From contig JAWXBS010000105.1 of NCBI GenBank assembly GCA_034440275.1, positions 1-17,996 on the forward strand: 17,996 nt of DNA, read 5' to 3'. A program made the position numbers and the translations under genes. The notes beneath the pieces are model-generated. The model ran no database searches and was not told where the DNA came from. It was given only the letters and a program-made list of their open reading frames with translations. Below, piece after piece: positions 7,934 through 14,588 of this stretch. The stretch's first letter is position 1. Every line of letters begins with the position of its first letter. Source of the DNA: VFBF01 sp034440275. Its GTDB lineage: Bacteria; Pseudomonadota; Alphaproteobacteria; Caulobacterales; Aquidulcibacteraceae.

Positions 7934-8573
7934 GCGCCGGCGCAACAGGATTGCGCGCAGGGATTCGCCACGCCGCATCAGGTCGTATCCCTCATTGATC
8001 TGATCGAGCGAGAGGCGGTGACTCCGCCAACGTCCCCGGCGTTGACGAACTCGGTGGCGCCGCAGCGCTGCGCGGCATTTGCCTTGGTCGCGTTGACGTC
8101 GACGCCGATACTGCGTTTGGCGCCCGCCGGGCGTGCGCCCTGCAGGACGTTCAGTCCGATGCCGCCCAGCCCGATCACAATAACTGCGGAGCCACGGCTC
8201 ACCTTCGCGGTGTCGAGTACAGAGCCGATACCTGTGGCGACGCCGCAGCAGATCAGACACAGCACGTCAAGAGGCGCATCGCGGCGCACCTTGGCGAAGT
8301 GGGTCTCCTTGATGACGTTGAATTCCGCGAACGTGCCGAGGGACGCGAAACGCGCCAGCGGCGCGCCCTTGAACGAAAATGGCGTCTCGGTGGACATCAT
8401 GTCGGGATAGGGGTCATCGCAATAGTTGGTCTTCGGTATTCTGCAGCCGCTAGAGTGGCCGCACTCGGGCATGGAGAAGGGGATCACGTGATCGCCCGGC
8501 GCGAGACCGGTAACCCCCGGCCCGCACTCAACAACCGTCCCCGATCCCTCGTGTCCCAGGATGAGCGGAAGTG
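7934..8573 (-). pseudogene. Zinc-dependent alcohol dehydrogenase remnant (class III-like), two pieces
   Basis: The central piece (about 8018-8573) reads PLILGHEGSGTVVECGPG, then CGVATGIGSVLDTAKV and VIVIGLGGIGLNVLQGA. These are the zinc/substrate and NAD-binding regions of class III-type alcohol dehydrogenases. After FVNAGDVG it jumps, in a different frame, to HRLSLDQINEGYDLMRRGES and LRAILL (to about 7934), which is the extreme C-terminus of the family. About 100 residues between them are missing, as are the first 60 or so residues. One Cys of the structural zinc lobe is also lost (CGHSSGCRIPKTNYC). The C-terminal piece has no stop and runs in frame toward the SLOG-like gene. It is a decayed gene without function. 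Intact relatives include S-(hydroxymethyl)glutathione and aryl-alcohol dehydrogenases; I cannot tell which this was. Confidence 0.85.
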
Positions 8574-8729
8574 GATCGTCTCGGCGATCGTGGGGCGTTG
8601 GCGATCGGCCTTGAAGTAGGCGCTGGCGGCGTCGAAGAACTTGCCCATGACGGGATCTTCGGGATCGTGGCAAGAGACTTCAGCGCGGACATGCACGTCG
8701 ATGGCGCTGATTTGTGCGAGGTCGATCAT
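8574..8729 (-). pseudogene. N-terminal stub of an amidohydrolase-family gene
   Basis: From ATG 8729 the frame reads MIDLAQISAIDVHVRAEVSC and then HDPEDPVMGKFFDAASAYFK up to about residue 52 (TIAETI). This is the start of an amidohydrolase-2 family enzyme; the usual metal-binding HxH is here HVR, so one ligand is also mutated. At about 8573 the sequence switches abruptly to the interior of an alcohol dehydrogenase in another frame, so roughly 250 residues of the amidohydrolase are gone. A single deletion joining two neighbouring same-strand genes explains this. Related amidohydrolases act as beta-ketoacyl-CoA hydrolases in hydroxycinnamate degradation, which would fit the adjacent CoA ligase. 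That link is inference. Confidence 0.75.
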
Positions 8730-8973
8730 TGCCGCTGCTCCGGGTGTGCGTCCACTCATCCACCTGGATGCGGGAACGGGTTCGCTGATCTAAAACGCGA
8801 TGACCACCATGTTCAACTCGGTGTGCGCCTCTCGCGCCTGTTCGCGCGCATTGCCCTCCCGCCGCGCAATTTGTCTCTCCGCGCTCAGCTGCGCCTTGCG
8901 TGGCATGAGCGCGAGGAAATAGGAAGCAACACGTACAATCTCCGGATCCAGCCACTGGACGCACCAGACGACA
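8730..8973 (+). other. Intergenic region between amidohydrolase stub and CoA ligase
   Basis: This 244-base gap separates two divergent genes and should hold the promoter of the CoA ligase, but I saw no convincing -35/-10 pair. A minus-strand frame ends at 8790 (last residues TELNMVVIAF) and stays open into the ligase gene. It could be a remnant of another lost gene, but it matches nothing I recognise. The palindrome found upstream of marR does not recur here. Confidence 0.4.
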
Positions 8974-10509
8974 ATGCCGATACTGATTGATCCCGTCGCC
9001 ACCCACGCCCGCACGAAGCCTGCGGCGCTGGCGGTGGGTGATCTGGAAAATGGCCGACGCTGGTCCTACCGGGAACTTGATATCGCGATCGACCATGCTG
9101 CGGCTTGGCTTGTCGAGCGGCTCGGACCCGCGACGGGACGGCGCGTGGCGACGTTGTGTCAAAATTCACCTGAGATGCTCATCCTGCAGCTTGCCTGCAC
9201 GCGCGCGGGAGCCATCTTTGCACCGCTGAACTGGCGCCTCGCCGAGCCCGAACTGCGGGGGCTGTGTGCGGACTGCGAACCTTCGCTGCTGTTTTGCGAT
9301 GGCCGCTTTGCCGACGTGGCTCGCGCCGTCTCCGATGCATTGTGCACGGTGTTTGATCTCGACGCGGCTCCGGGGCGCCTGGTCAGCATCGTCGGCGAAA
9401 GTGCGAGCGGTCCGCCGCACGGCGCGCGCCGGCCGTTCGATTCGTGTGCGACGCTGCTCTACACATCCGGCACAAGCGGACGACCGAAGGGCGTCATCGT
9501 TACAGAGGAAATGGCGTTCTGGGGCTGCACAAACTTCATTCTCGGCAACGATGTGTCGTTCCGCAGCGTCTTCCTGTGCGACATGCCGATGTTCCACACA
9601 GCCGGCCTGTATGCGGCCGTACGCACGCCGCTGATCGCAGGCGGGACGGTGCTGATCTCTTCCGGGTTCGACGCCATTCGAACACGCCAGCGTCTCGCCG
9701 ATCCCGCACTTGGCGTGACCCACTATTTTTCGGTGCCGCAGATGGCGCAGATGATGTGGCAGGCCCCCGGATTCGATCCCGTCATGTTGCGCGGTCTGAC
9801 GGTCTACGCCATGGGCGGTGCGCCAAATCCCGCAGCGCAGATCGAACGTTTCGTGCGCGCCGGCATCCGCATGTCCGACGGGTTCGGCATGTCAGAGACA
9901 GGCTCGAATTTCGGCATGCCGGTTGCCGACTTCGATGTCATCCTCGCCAAAGCCGGATCGTGCGGACTGCCGTATCTTGCCGTTCAGGCGCGCATTGTCG
10001 ACGAGGCGGGAAGCGATTTGCCGCCGGGTGAGGCGGGCGAACTCTGGCTGCGGGGACCAAGCATCACGTCCGGGTACTGGAACAGGCCCGAGAAGACGGC
10101 CAAGGCGTTTAAGGACGGTTGGTTTCGTACGGGCGACGCCGCCTATCGTGACGTGGACGGATTTTATTTCCTGATCGACCGCAAGAAGGACATGTACATA
10201 TCCGGCGGAGAGAACGTTTATCCTGCGGAGGTGGAGGCGGTCGTTCTGGAGCTCGACAGCGTTGCGGAAGTGGCGGTGATCGGCGTGCCTGACGCGCGCT
10301 GGGGTGAAGTGGGTCGTGCCTATGTCCTGGCGCGGGCCGGTATTGCGCTGGAGTCCGATACCGTGATCGCGCACTGCCGTGCACGGCTCGCGAAATACAA
10401 GATTCCGGCCTCGGTCGTAATCACCGACGACATTCCGCGCACCGCCTCCGGCAAGGTGCAAAAGCACCTTCTCAAGGCGCGCGCGCTGGATGAGTTGGAG
10501 AAGCGCTGA
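8974..10509 (+). CDS. AMP-forming acyl-/aryl-CoA ligase (feruloyl/4-coumaroyl-CoA synthetase-like)
   Basis: This 511-residue enzyme belongs to the ANL superfamily, with all core motifs. These are the P-loop LLYTSGTSGRPKGV (161-174), DGFGMSETG (302-310), GWFRTGD (382-388), the hinge region IDRKKDMYISGGENVYPAEV (401-420), and PRTASGKVQK (488-497) with catalytic Lys494. It activates a carboxylic acid with ATP and joins it to CoA in the cytoplasm. The start MPILIDPVATHA is typical of the family, although the ribosome site before it is weak. Neighbouring remnants of an amidohydrolase and an aldehyde dehydrogenase, plus a MarR gene, suggest a hydroxycinnamate-type substrate. A medium-chain fatty acid remains possible, as motifs alone do not fix specificity. 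It converges on pabC with a 42-base gap. Unlike its neighbours it is intact. Confidence 0.88.
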   Translation: MPILIDPVATHARTKPAALAVGDLENGRRWSYRELDIAIDHAAAWLVERLGPATGRRVATLCQNSPEMLILQLACTRAGAIFAPLNWRLAEPELRGLCADCEPSLLFCDGRFADVARAVSDALCTVFDLDAAPGRLVSIVGESASGPPHGARRPFDSCATLLYTSGTSGRPKGVIVTEEMAFWGCTNFILGNDVSFRSVFLCDMPMFHTAGLYAAVRTPLIAGGTVLISSGFDAIRTRQRLADPALGVTHYFSVPQMAQMMWQAPGFDPVMLRGLTVYAMGGAPNPAAQIERFVRAGIRMSDGFGMSETGSNFGMPVADFDVILAKAGSCGLPYLAVQARIVDEAGSDLPPGEAGELWLRGPSITSGYWNRPEKTAKAFKDGWFRTGDAAYRDVDGFYFLIDRKKDMYISGGENVYPAEVEAVVLELDSVAEVAVIGVPDARWGEVGRAYVLARAGIALESDTVIAHCRARLAKYKIPASVVITDDIPRTASGKVQKHLLKARALDELEKR

Positions 10510-10551
10510 CGCGGCGCACGAACGGTGGCTCGCAAAGGCTGACCGCGCCCT

Positions 10552-11355
10552 TCACATGTCCAGGCCGGCCCTCAGGCGAAGAATGAGCGGGTGATCGCCG
10601 GCCAGCGCGCGCCCATCGCAGCGAGCGACGGTGCGGATACCCTGGAGCGCGTTCGTGATCGCGACGGCTTCAGCACGCGCGAGATCGGCTGTTGTGAGCG
10701 GTCGGACAACCAGACCGGACGCCATCAACGCAGCGCGCACCGTGCCGGGCAAGGCGCCGTCCTCCACGCGCGGCGTCACCGCCAGGTCGTCCAGCACGCA
10801 GATCAGGTTGGTGCGTGCGCCGCATGCTAGGTTGCCTGCAGAGTTGAGCAGGAGGGCTTCCTCTGCGCCGGCGCCCAACGCCTCGTGCAGCGCCATGACG
10901 TTGTCGATGCACGAGAGGGTCTTGTGTCGGGCAGAGGGGGCGGTTTCATTGCGCCGGATCCGTGAAGTGGCGAGCGTTGCCGGCGTCTCAAGACGCGCCG
11001 AGGGTGCAACCGACACGATGAGCATCGGCGCTGCCTGATCCGGTCGCGCCAGACCACGGGCTGCAGCACCCGCTGACCAGGTGATGCGTACCGCTGCGCG
11101 CGCGTTGGCGATCGCGTTCTTGCGCAGTGTCGTGACCGCGAGCTCGGCGAGAGCGTCCGCAACTGGCGGCGGTGGGAGATCAAGACTCCTGGCGCTCGCG
11201 TGCAGGCGCGCCGCATGGAGGTCAAATCGCAAGAGACGATCGCCATTCCAGAGCACCGTCTCGAAGATGCCGTCGCCCAGCGTAAGTCCGCGATCAATCG
11301 CAGGCGCAGCTGGCTTCCGTTCGTCAATCCATTGCCCGTCGCACCAGATGATCAT
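10552..11355 (-). CDS. pabC: Aminodeoxychorismate lyase-like class IV PLP enzyme
   Basis: This 267-residue fold-type IV PLP enzyme has DRGLTLGDGIFETV (21-34), the catalytic Lys145 in RHKTLSCIDN, and the ALLLNSAGNLACGARTNLI region (167-185). The start overlaps the pabB stop by 4 bases (ATGA), so the two are translated together. Aminodeoxychorismate lyase splits 4-amino-4-deoxychorismate into p-aminobenzoate and pyruvate for folate synthesis. One oddity: the Glu that normally contacts the PLP ring nitrogen (TECCAANLF in E. coli PabC) is Cys178 here (ACGARTNLI, codon TGC at 10824-10822). This could weaken or change the reaction. D-amino acid or branched-chain aminotransferase activity is an alternative, but pairing with pabB strongly favours the lyase role. 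Confidence 0.88.
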   Translation of the reverse strand: MIIWCDGQWIDERKPAAPAIDRGLTLGDGIFETVLWNGDRLLRFDLHAARLHASARSLDLPPPPVADALAELAVTTLRKNAIANARAAVRITWSAGAAARGLARPDQAAPMLIVSVAPSARLETPATLATSRIRRNETAPSARHKTLSCIDNVMALHEALGAGAEEALLLNSAGNLACGARTNLICVLDDLAVTPRVEDGALPGTVRAALMASGLVVRPLTTADLARAEAVAITNALQGIRTVARCDGRALAGDHPLILRLRAGLDM

Positions 11356-12686
11356 CGATCGTCACCCTCGATAGCGCGGATCAGGTTGAGCGCCTTCGCC
11401 TCGGTTTCGTCTACCTCAGCGTCCGGATCGGAATCGATGGTAATGCCGCCGCCGACGCGGAATTCGACATCCCATCCCGCGCCACGCTCAAAACAGGTGG
11501 CCGTCCGGATCAGCACGTTTGCATCCATGGCGCCATCAGCGCCAAACCATGCAATCGAGCCATAGTTGGCCTCGCGCGGGCCGCCTTCCAGCGCGTCGAT
11601 CCACTGCATCGCCTTGAGCTTGGGCGCGCCCGTTATGGAACCTGCGGGAAACGCGGCGCGCAACAATTCGCAAGCACCCGCATCCGGTTTGAGCAAGCTC
11701 TCCACACAGGAGACCAGATGGTGGACGTTCGAATATGACTCAACGGAGAAGAGCGTCGGCGCCCGCACGGTTCCGGCTTGCGAAATGCGCGACAGGTCGT
11801 TGCGCATCAGATCGACGATCATGAGATTTTCGGCGCGTTCCTTCTCGCTTCCCACGAGGTCGGCGATCAGCCTCGCGTCTGCGGCAGCGTCATGTCCCCG
11901 AGGACGGGTTCCCTTGATCGGAGCGGTCGTCGCGCGCAGCGCCTGCCCCTCAAGTCGCAGGGATACAAATCGTTCGGGGGAGTTTGATACGATGGCGGCC
12001 CCGGGCAGACGCATGTAGGCGCAGAAGGGCGCCGGGCTGAGCGCGCAGAGGCGGGCGAACAGGTCATAGGGATGATCTCCCGCGCCCAGTTCGCCAGCGT
12101 AGAGGCGCGAGATGTTGGCCTGGTAAAAGTCACCGGCGGCGATGCGCTCCAGCAGCACGCGCACGCGCGATGCGTGGCTGCTGCGGGTATCGATCGGGGA
12201 AACGCGTCCTGATCCCGTCGCGCAGGTCCAATCAGGCGCCTCGGCCGCCACGGCGATTGCGTTGAGTACGTCCGGGTCCGGCGGGGCGTCGCGAGACAGG
12301 GAAAAGGCGCGTCTGGTTGTATTGTCGAATGCGATGACATGGTCGTAGAGGCCGATCGCGGCCTCCGGCAGGCGACCGCCGCCACGCTGCGGCATGGCGG
12401 GATCCAGGCGGGCGCCGAATTCGTAGCCGAGGAATCCCGCCGCGCCGCCGGAAAAAGGGGAACCGATCCCGTCGACGCTGGACCGTCCCCGCCATGCCCG
12501 CAGACGCTCAAGCACGGCCTCTCCCGGCCCTCGCGAAACAAGGTGCTCCACGGCGCGCGGCAGCAGGTAGCTCCAGCGCGCCGACGGTTGATCGCCGCAA
12601 CCGTGCAACAAAATGCACATCGGGTCGTCGCGAAACGCGTACAGCGCCCTGACGGGGTCGCAGTAGGGCAAGGAGGTGACGCGCAT
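11352..12686 (-). CDS. pabB: Aminodeoxychorismate synthase component I
   Basis: The 444-residue protein belongs to the chorismate-utilising enzyme family. The PIKGTRPRG motif (256-264) carries Lys258, which distinguishes aminodeoxychorismate synthase from anthranilate synthase (PIAGT). The catalytic-domain signatures SNSPERFVSL, VDLMRNDLSRI and GSITGAPKLKAMQ are all present, and the chain ends normally. It aminates chorismate to 4-amino-4-deoxychorismate, using ammonia from a PabA amidotransferase that is not encoded here. I use ATG 12686, 14 bases after the marR stop. A GTG at 12722 is possible but would overlap marR and adds 12 basic residues. The stop overlaps the pabC start. The pair forms the p-aminobenzoate branch of folate synthesis, apparently co-transcribed with marR. 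Confidence 0.93.
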   Translation of the reverse strand: MRVTSLPYCDPVRALYAFRDDPMCILLHGCGDQPSARWSYLLPRAVEHLVSRGPGEAVLERLRAWRGRSSVDGIGSPFSGGAAGFLGYEFGARLDPAMPQRGGGRLPEAAIGLYDHVIAFDNTTRRAFSLSRDAPPDPDVLNAIAVAAEAPDWTCATGSGRVSPIDTRSSHASRVRVLLERIAAGDFYQANISRLYAGELGAGDHPYDLFARLCALSPAPFCAYMRLPGAAIVSNSPERFVSLRLEGQALRATTAPIKGTRPRGHDAAADARLIADLVGSEKERAENLMIVDLMRNDLSRISQAGTVRAPTLFSVESYSNVHHLVSCVESLLKPDAGACELLRAAFPAGSITGAPKLKAMQWIDALEGGPREANYGSIAWFGADGAMDANVLIRTATCFERGAGWDVEFRVGGGITIDSDPDAEVDETEAKALNLIRAIEGDDR

Positions 12687-12700
12687 GATGTCTGGGGCAG

Positions 12701-13126
12701 TTACGCGCCTTCTGTGTCCCACAGGGCGCGAAGTCCCTTCAGAAACCCCTTCCTGCAGTCCGCTGGGATGCGCGCGATGAGTGCGAGTTCATAGGCTTCC
12801 ATTTCTGTGCGCACGGCGCGCGCCATTCGCATGCCTTCGCGGGTCAACGTCAACGCCTGCGTGCGCCCGTTGACCGGTTCACGGCGCAGCAGGTCGCGCT
12901 CTTCTATTCGCGAGATGAGGGGCGCCATGTTGGCGCTCGCGACGTCGAGGAGGCGTCCGACCTCGCTCTGGCTGATCCGCGGATTGGCGTCGATGACCAC
13001 CAGGATCGAAGCTTCGCTGGGACGCAACTTCAATGGCGCCAGCCGCTCGGCCAGCCCGGCCATTGCCGCAGCGGAGGCCCGGCGGAGCGCATAGCCGGGA
13101 AAGTCTTTCATCGGGTCGGTGGTCAT
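12701..13126 (-). CDS. MarR family transcriptional regulator
   Basis: This is a 141-residue winged-helix regulator. The DNA-recognition part lies at about residues 51-80 (ISQSEVGRLLDVASANMAPL onward), and the wing is RREPVNGRTQALTLT (81-95). Flanking helices would form the dimer interface. MarR proteins usually repress nearby genes and are released by phenolic or aromatic ligands. A palindrome 67 bases upstream of the start (13193-13213) is a natural binding site. It sits over the promoter of a divergent aldehyde dehydrogenase stub, which matches the layout of hydroxycinnamate regulators of the HcaR/FerC type. pabB follows after 14 bases, so the regulator and pabBC probably share a transcript. 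A second ATG at 13111 is an alternative start. Neither start has a strong ribosome site. Confidence 0.88.
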   Translation of the reverse strand: MTTDPMKDFPGYALRRASAAAMAGLAERLAPLKLRPSEASILVVIDANPRISQSEVGRLLDVASANMAPLISRIEERDLLRREPVNGRTQALTLTREGMRMARAVRTEMEAYELALIARIPADCRKGFLKGLRALWDTEGA

Positions 13127-13175
13127 CGGCGTTGGCCGTTATAGCGCGTCTATCGCGGCCCTCGACCCATCGTCG

Positions 13176-13203
13176 TTGCCAAACCGGCTCTAATTACTAT
13201 AGA
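13176..13203 (+). promoter_or_regulatory. Candidate promoter driving the aldehyde dehydrogenase stub
   Basis: TTGCCA (13176-13181) and TATAGA (13198-13203) are spaced by 16 bases. This gives a plausible sigma-70-type promoter reading rightwards, with a 5' leader of about 30 bases before the ATG at 13242. The -10 element lies inside the palindrome, as expected for a MarR-repressed promoter. Confidence 0.45.
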
Positions 13204-13213
13204 GTATAGCAAT
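13193..13213. promoter_or_regulatory. Palindromic MarR operator candidate
   Basis: ATT-x-CTATA-GAG-TATAG-x-AAT is a 21-base inverted repeat centred on 13203, with one mismatched pair on each arm side (A against C). It is AT-rich within a GC-rich region and lies between divergent marR and the aldehyde dehydrogenase stub. The length and symmetry suit a winged-helix dimer. Confidence 0.6.
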
Positions 13214-13241
13214 AGACAACCGTTTGGCGCGGAGGAGGTGC

Positions 13242-13292
13242 ATGCAGTTCGAGAGGGTCAATCCCATCACGCGTCAGGTCGCCAGCACCTGA
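13242..13292 (+). pseudogene. First 16 codons of a lost aldehyde dehydrogenase (vanillin dehydrogenase-like)
   Basis: A very strong ribosome site (GGAGGAGG, 13231-13238) precedes an ATG that opens only MQFERVNPITRQVAST before a TGA. The stretch RVNPITxxVAST resembles the N-terminus of salicylaldehyde/vanillin-type aldehyde dehydrogenases (NPITGEVAS), with GE changed to RQ. The expected 450 or more residues are absent and the next gene starts 81 bases later, so a deletion has removed the body. A small inverted repeat, GCACC-TGA-GGTGC (13285-13297), surrounds the stop. Position next to marR and its operator fits a MarR-controlled aromatic aldehyde oxidation gene. A leader peptide is an alternative reading. 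Confidence 0.5.
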
Positions 13293-13373
13293 GGTGCACG
13301 TGATCAAGCTGCAACTCGATTTACCAGCGGTAGTGAGGTAAACTTGCCGGATGATCGGCTCGGAGGCTTCAAC

Positions 13374-13871
13374 ATGCGCGCTCGCCTCTTCGCTCTGACG
13401 ATCGCCGCCTTCGCCTCGGTCGGGTTTGCCGAAGCGGCCTCAGCTCAGATGCACAGCCGGTTCGCTGCGCCCGCGCCGGCGGCGAAGATGCGAACCCTCG
13501 CTCAGGAAGAGGCCCGAGCGCTTTCTGAGACGCGAGCCGTCGTGGCGGAGATGCGCCGGCTGGCGCTGACCTCCGAGGAACGGGCGCTAGCGGAGGCGGA
13601 CGGGCAGAACGTCGAGCGTTTGGCCGGGCTGATCGCTGAACGCGGGCGGCTGAGAAACGAAATGGCGGCGGCGCGGGCGGCGGGAACTGCGGGTCAGGAC
13701 CAGATCTTGGCCGCGACACGAAAGATGCAGGAGACGCAGATGAGCTTCAACCTGCAGTATCTGCAGTTGCAGAGTCAGATGCAGCACGAGAATCGCAGCT
13801 ACACGGCGATCTCGAACATCATGAAGACCAAGCACGACACCGTGAAGAACTCGATCTCAAACGTGCGCTGA
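13374..13871 (+). CDS. Secreted alpha-helical coiled-coil protein of unknown function
   Basis: The start at 13374 is set by GGAGG at 13362-13366, 7 bases before the ATG; an in-frame ATG at 13344 lacks this. The 165-residue product has a signal peptide with a likely cut after Ala24 (AASA|Q). The mature chain is almost entirely helical and rich in Ala, Glu, Arg and Gln (about residues 35-145), which suggests a coiled coil, and ends in a Gln/Asn/Ser-rich tail with ISNIMKTKHDTVKNSISNVR. I do not recognise a characterised family. It is probably periplasmic. The gene stands alone, and its promoter may be the MarR-controlled one left by the deleted aldehyde dehydrogenase. Confidence 0.75.
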   Translation: MRARLFALTIAAFASVGFAEAASAQMHSRFAAPAPAAKMRTLAQEEARALSETRAVVAEMRRLALTSEERALAEADGQNVERLAGLIAERGRLRNEMAAARAAGTAGQDQILAATRKMQETQMSFNLQYLQLQSQMQHENRSYTAISNIMKTKHDTVKNSISNVR

Positions 13872-14588
13872 CGGGTGCGAGAGGGAGCCCGCAGCGTCGA
13901 AGGGCTAAGCCTCGGCGGCGGAAGAAGTCGATACATGTGGCTTAGGGCCAGTGAGCCTCGTGCGCCTCGGCCTCCAGACCGGTCCCGTTGGTGACCCAGG
14001 CCGGCTCGAGCGCCCGGCCGCCCATGTCGCGGATCATTCCGATCAGCCGAAGGAGATGGCATTCGCGCCTCCCGCTGCGCCGCTACGAGGCGCAGCGATA
14101 TGACGCTTTTCGGCGAGAACCGGCCTTAGCGGCTGCAGCATGGCCAGCGGCTGAATTGCAGCGCGCGAGCCGCTCGTAAATAAGCGGATCGCCGTTCGTC
14201 GTCAGCTTCCGCGGCCGGCCGTTGGTGGTGACCGTCGCGCGCGCTGCGCGCGGCGCCGCCGCGCCGGCGATCATGATCCGCCTCGAAGCCTAGGGTCGCC
14301 CGCCGTTTTGCCCGCGCGGCATGGAGTCGTCGCATACGAAATCGTCGGGGCAAGGCCGTCCGGCAGCGATGTCTGATGAGTTATCGGTAGCGGGATGGGA
14401 CAATCCAACTGCGACGGAGGAGACATCCTCCTGTAGTTACGACCGGCGGCCCCAGCAGGGTGAGCTAGGGTCCAGACAGTATGATTGGGGTGTCCGTGCG
14501 GCTCTTGTGTCACGAGTTAAATGGGGCGCAACGATCTAAGAACTGCAATCTCGTCGTAGGTAGAATCGTGTGTGCGCCGCGACCCGCG
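13872..14588 (+). other. Non-coding or decayed region, no intact gene recognised
   Basis: About 700 bases without a convincing gene. On the minus strand one frame (about 14274 to 13942) shows protein-like stretches separated by a stop at 14085: ATVTTNGRPRKLTTNGDPLI, and later LLRLIGMIRDMGGRALEP followed by WVTNGTGLEAEAHEAHWP. These could be the remains of one gene, but no family is recognised. Base composition falls toward the right end, where the methyltransferase fragment begins. The region looks like the left part of a degraded insertion. Confidence 0.4.
14416..14431. repeat. Short perfect inverted repeat in the decayed region
   Basis: GGAGGA-GACA-TCCTCC forms a 6-pair stem with a 4-base loop. 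No T-run follows, so it is not a typical terminator. It may be a relic of an element end, or chance. Confidence 0.3.

Noticed and set aside
7883..8260. N-terminal extension of the SLOG-like protein to 8260
   Set aside because: The added residues are Arg-rich noise followed by an alcohol dehydrogenase C-terminus (LDQINEGYDLMRRGES), so they belong to a pseudogene.
8790..9014. 74-codon minus-strand frame overlapping the start of the CoA ligase
   Set aside because: No ribosome site, no recognised family, and 41 bases overlap the ligase start; kept only as a possible remnant in the intergenic entry.
10510..10551. Terminator between the convergent CoA ligase and pabC
   Set aside because: Only weak, interrupted pairing and no T-run are visible in the 42-base gap.
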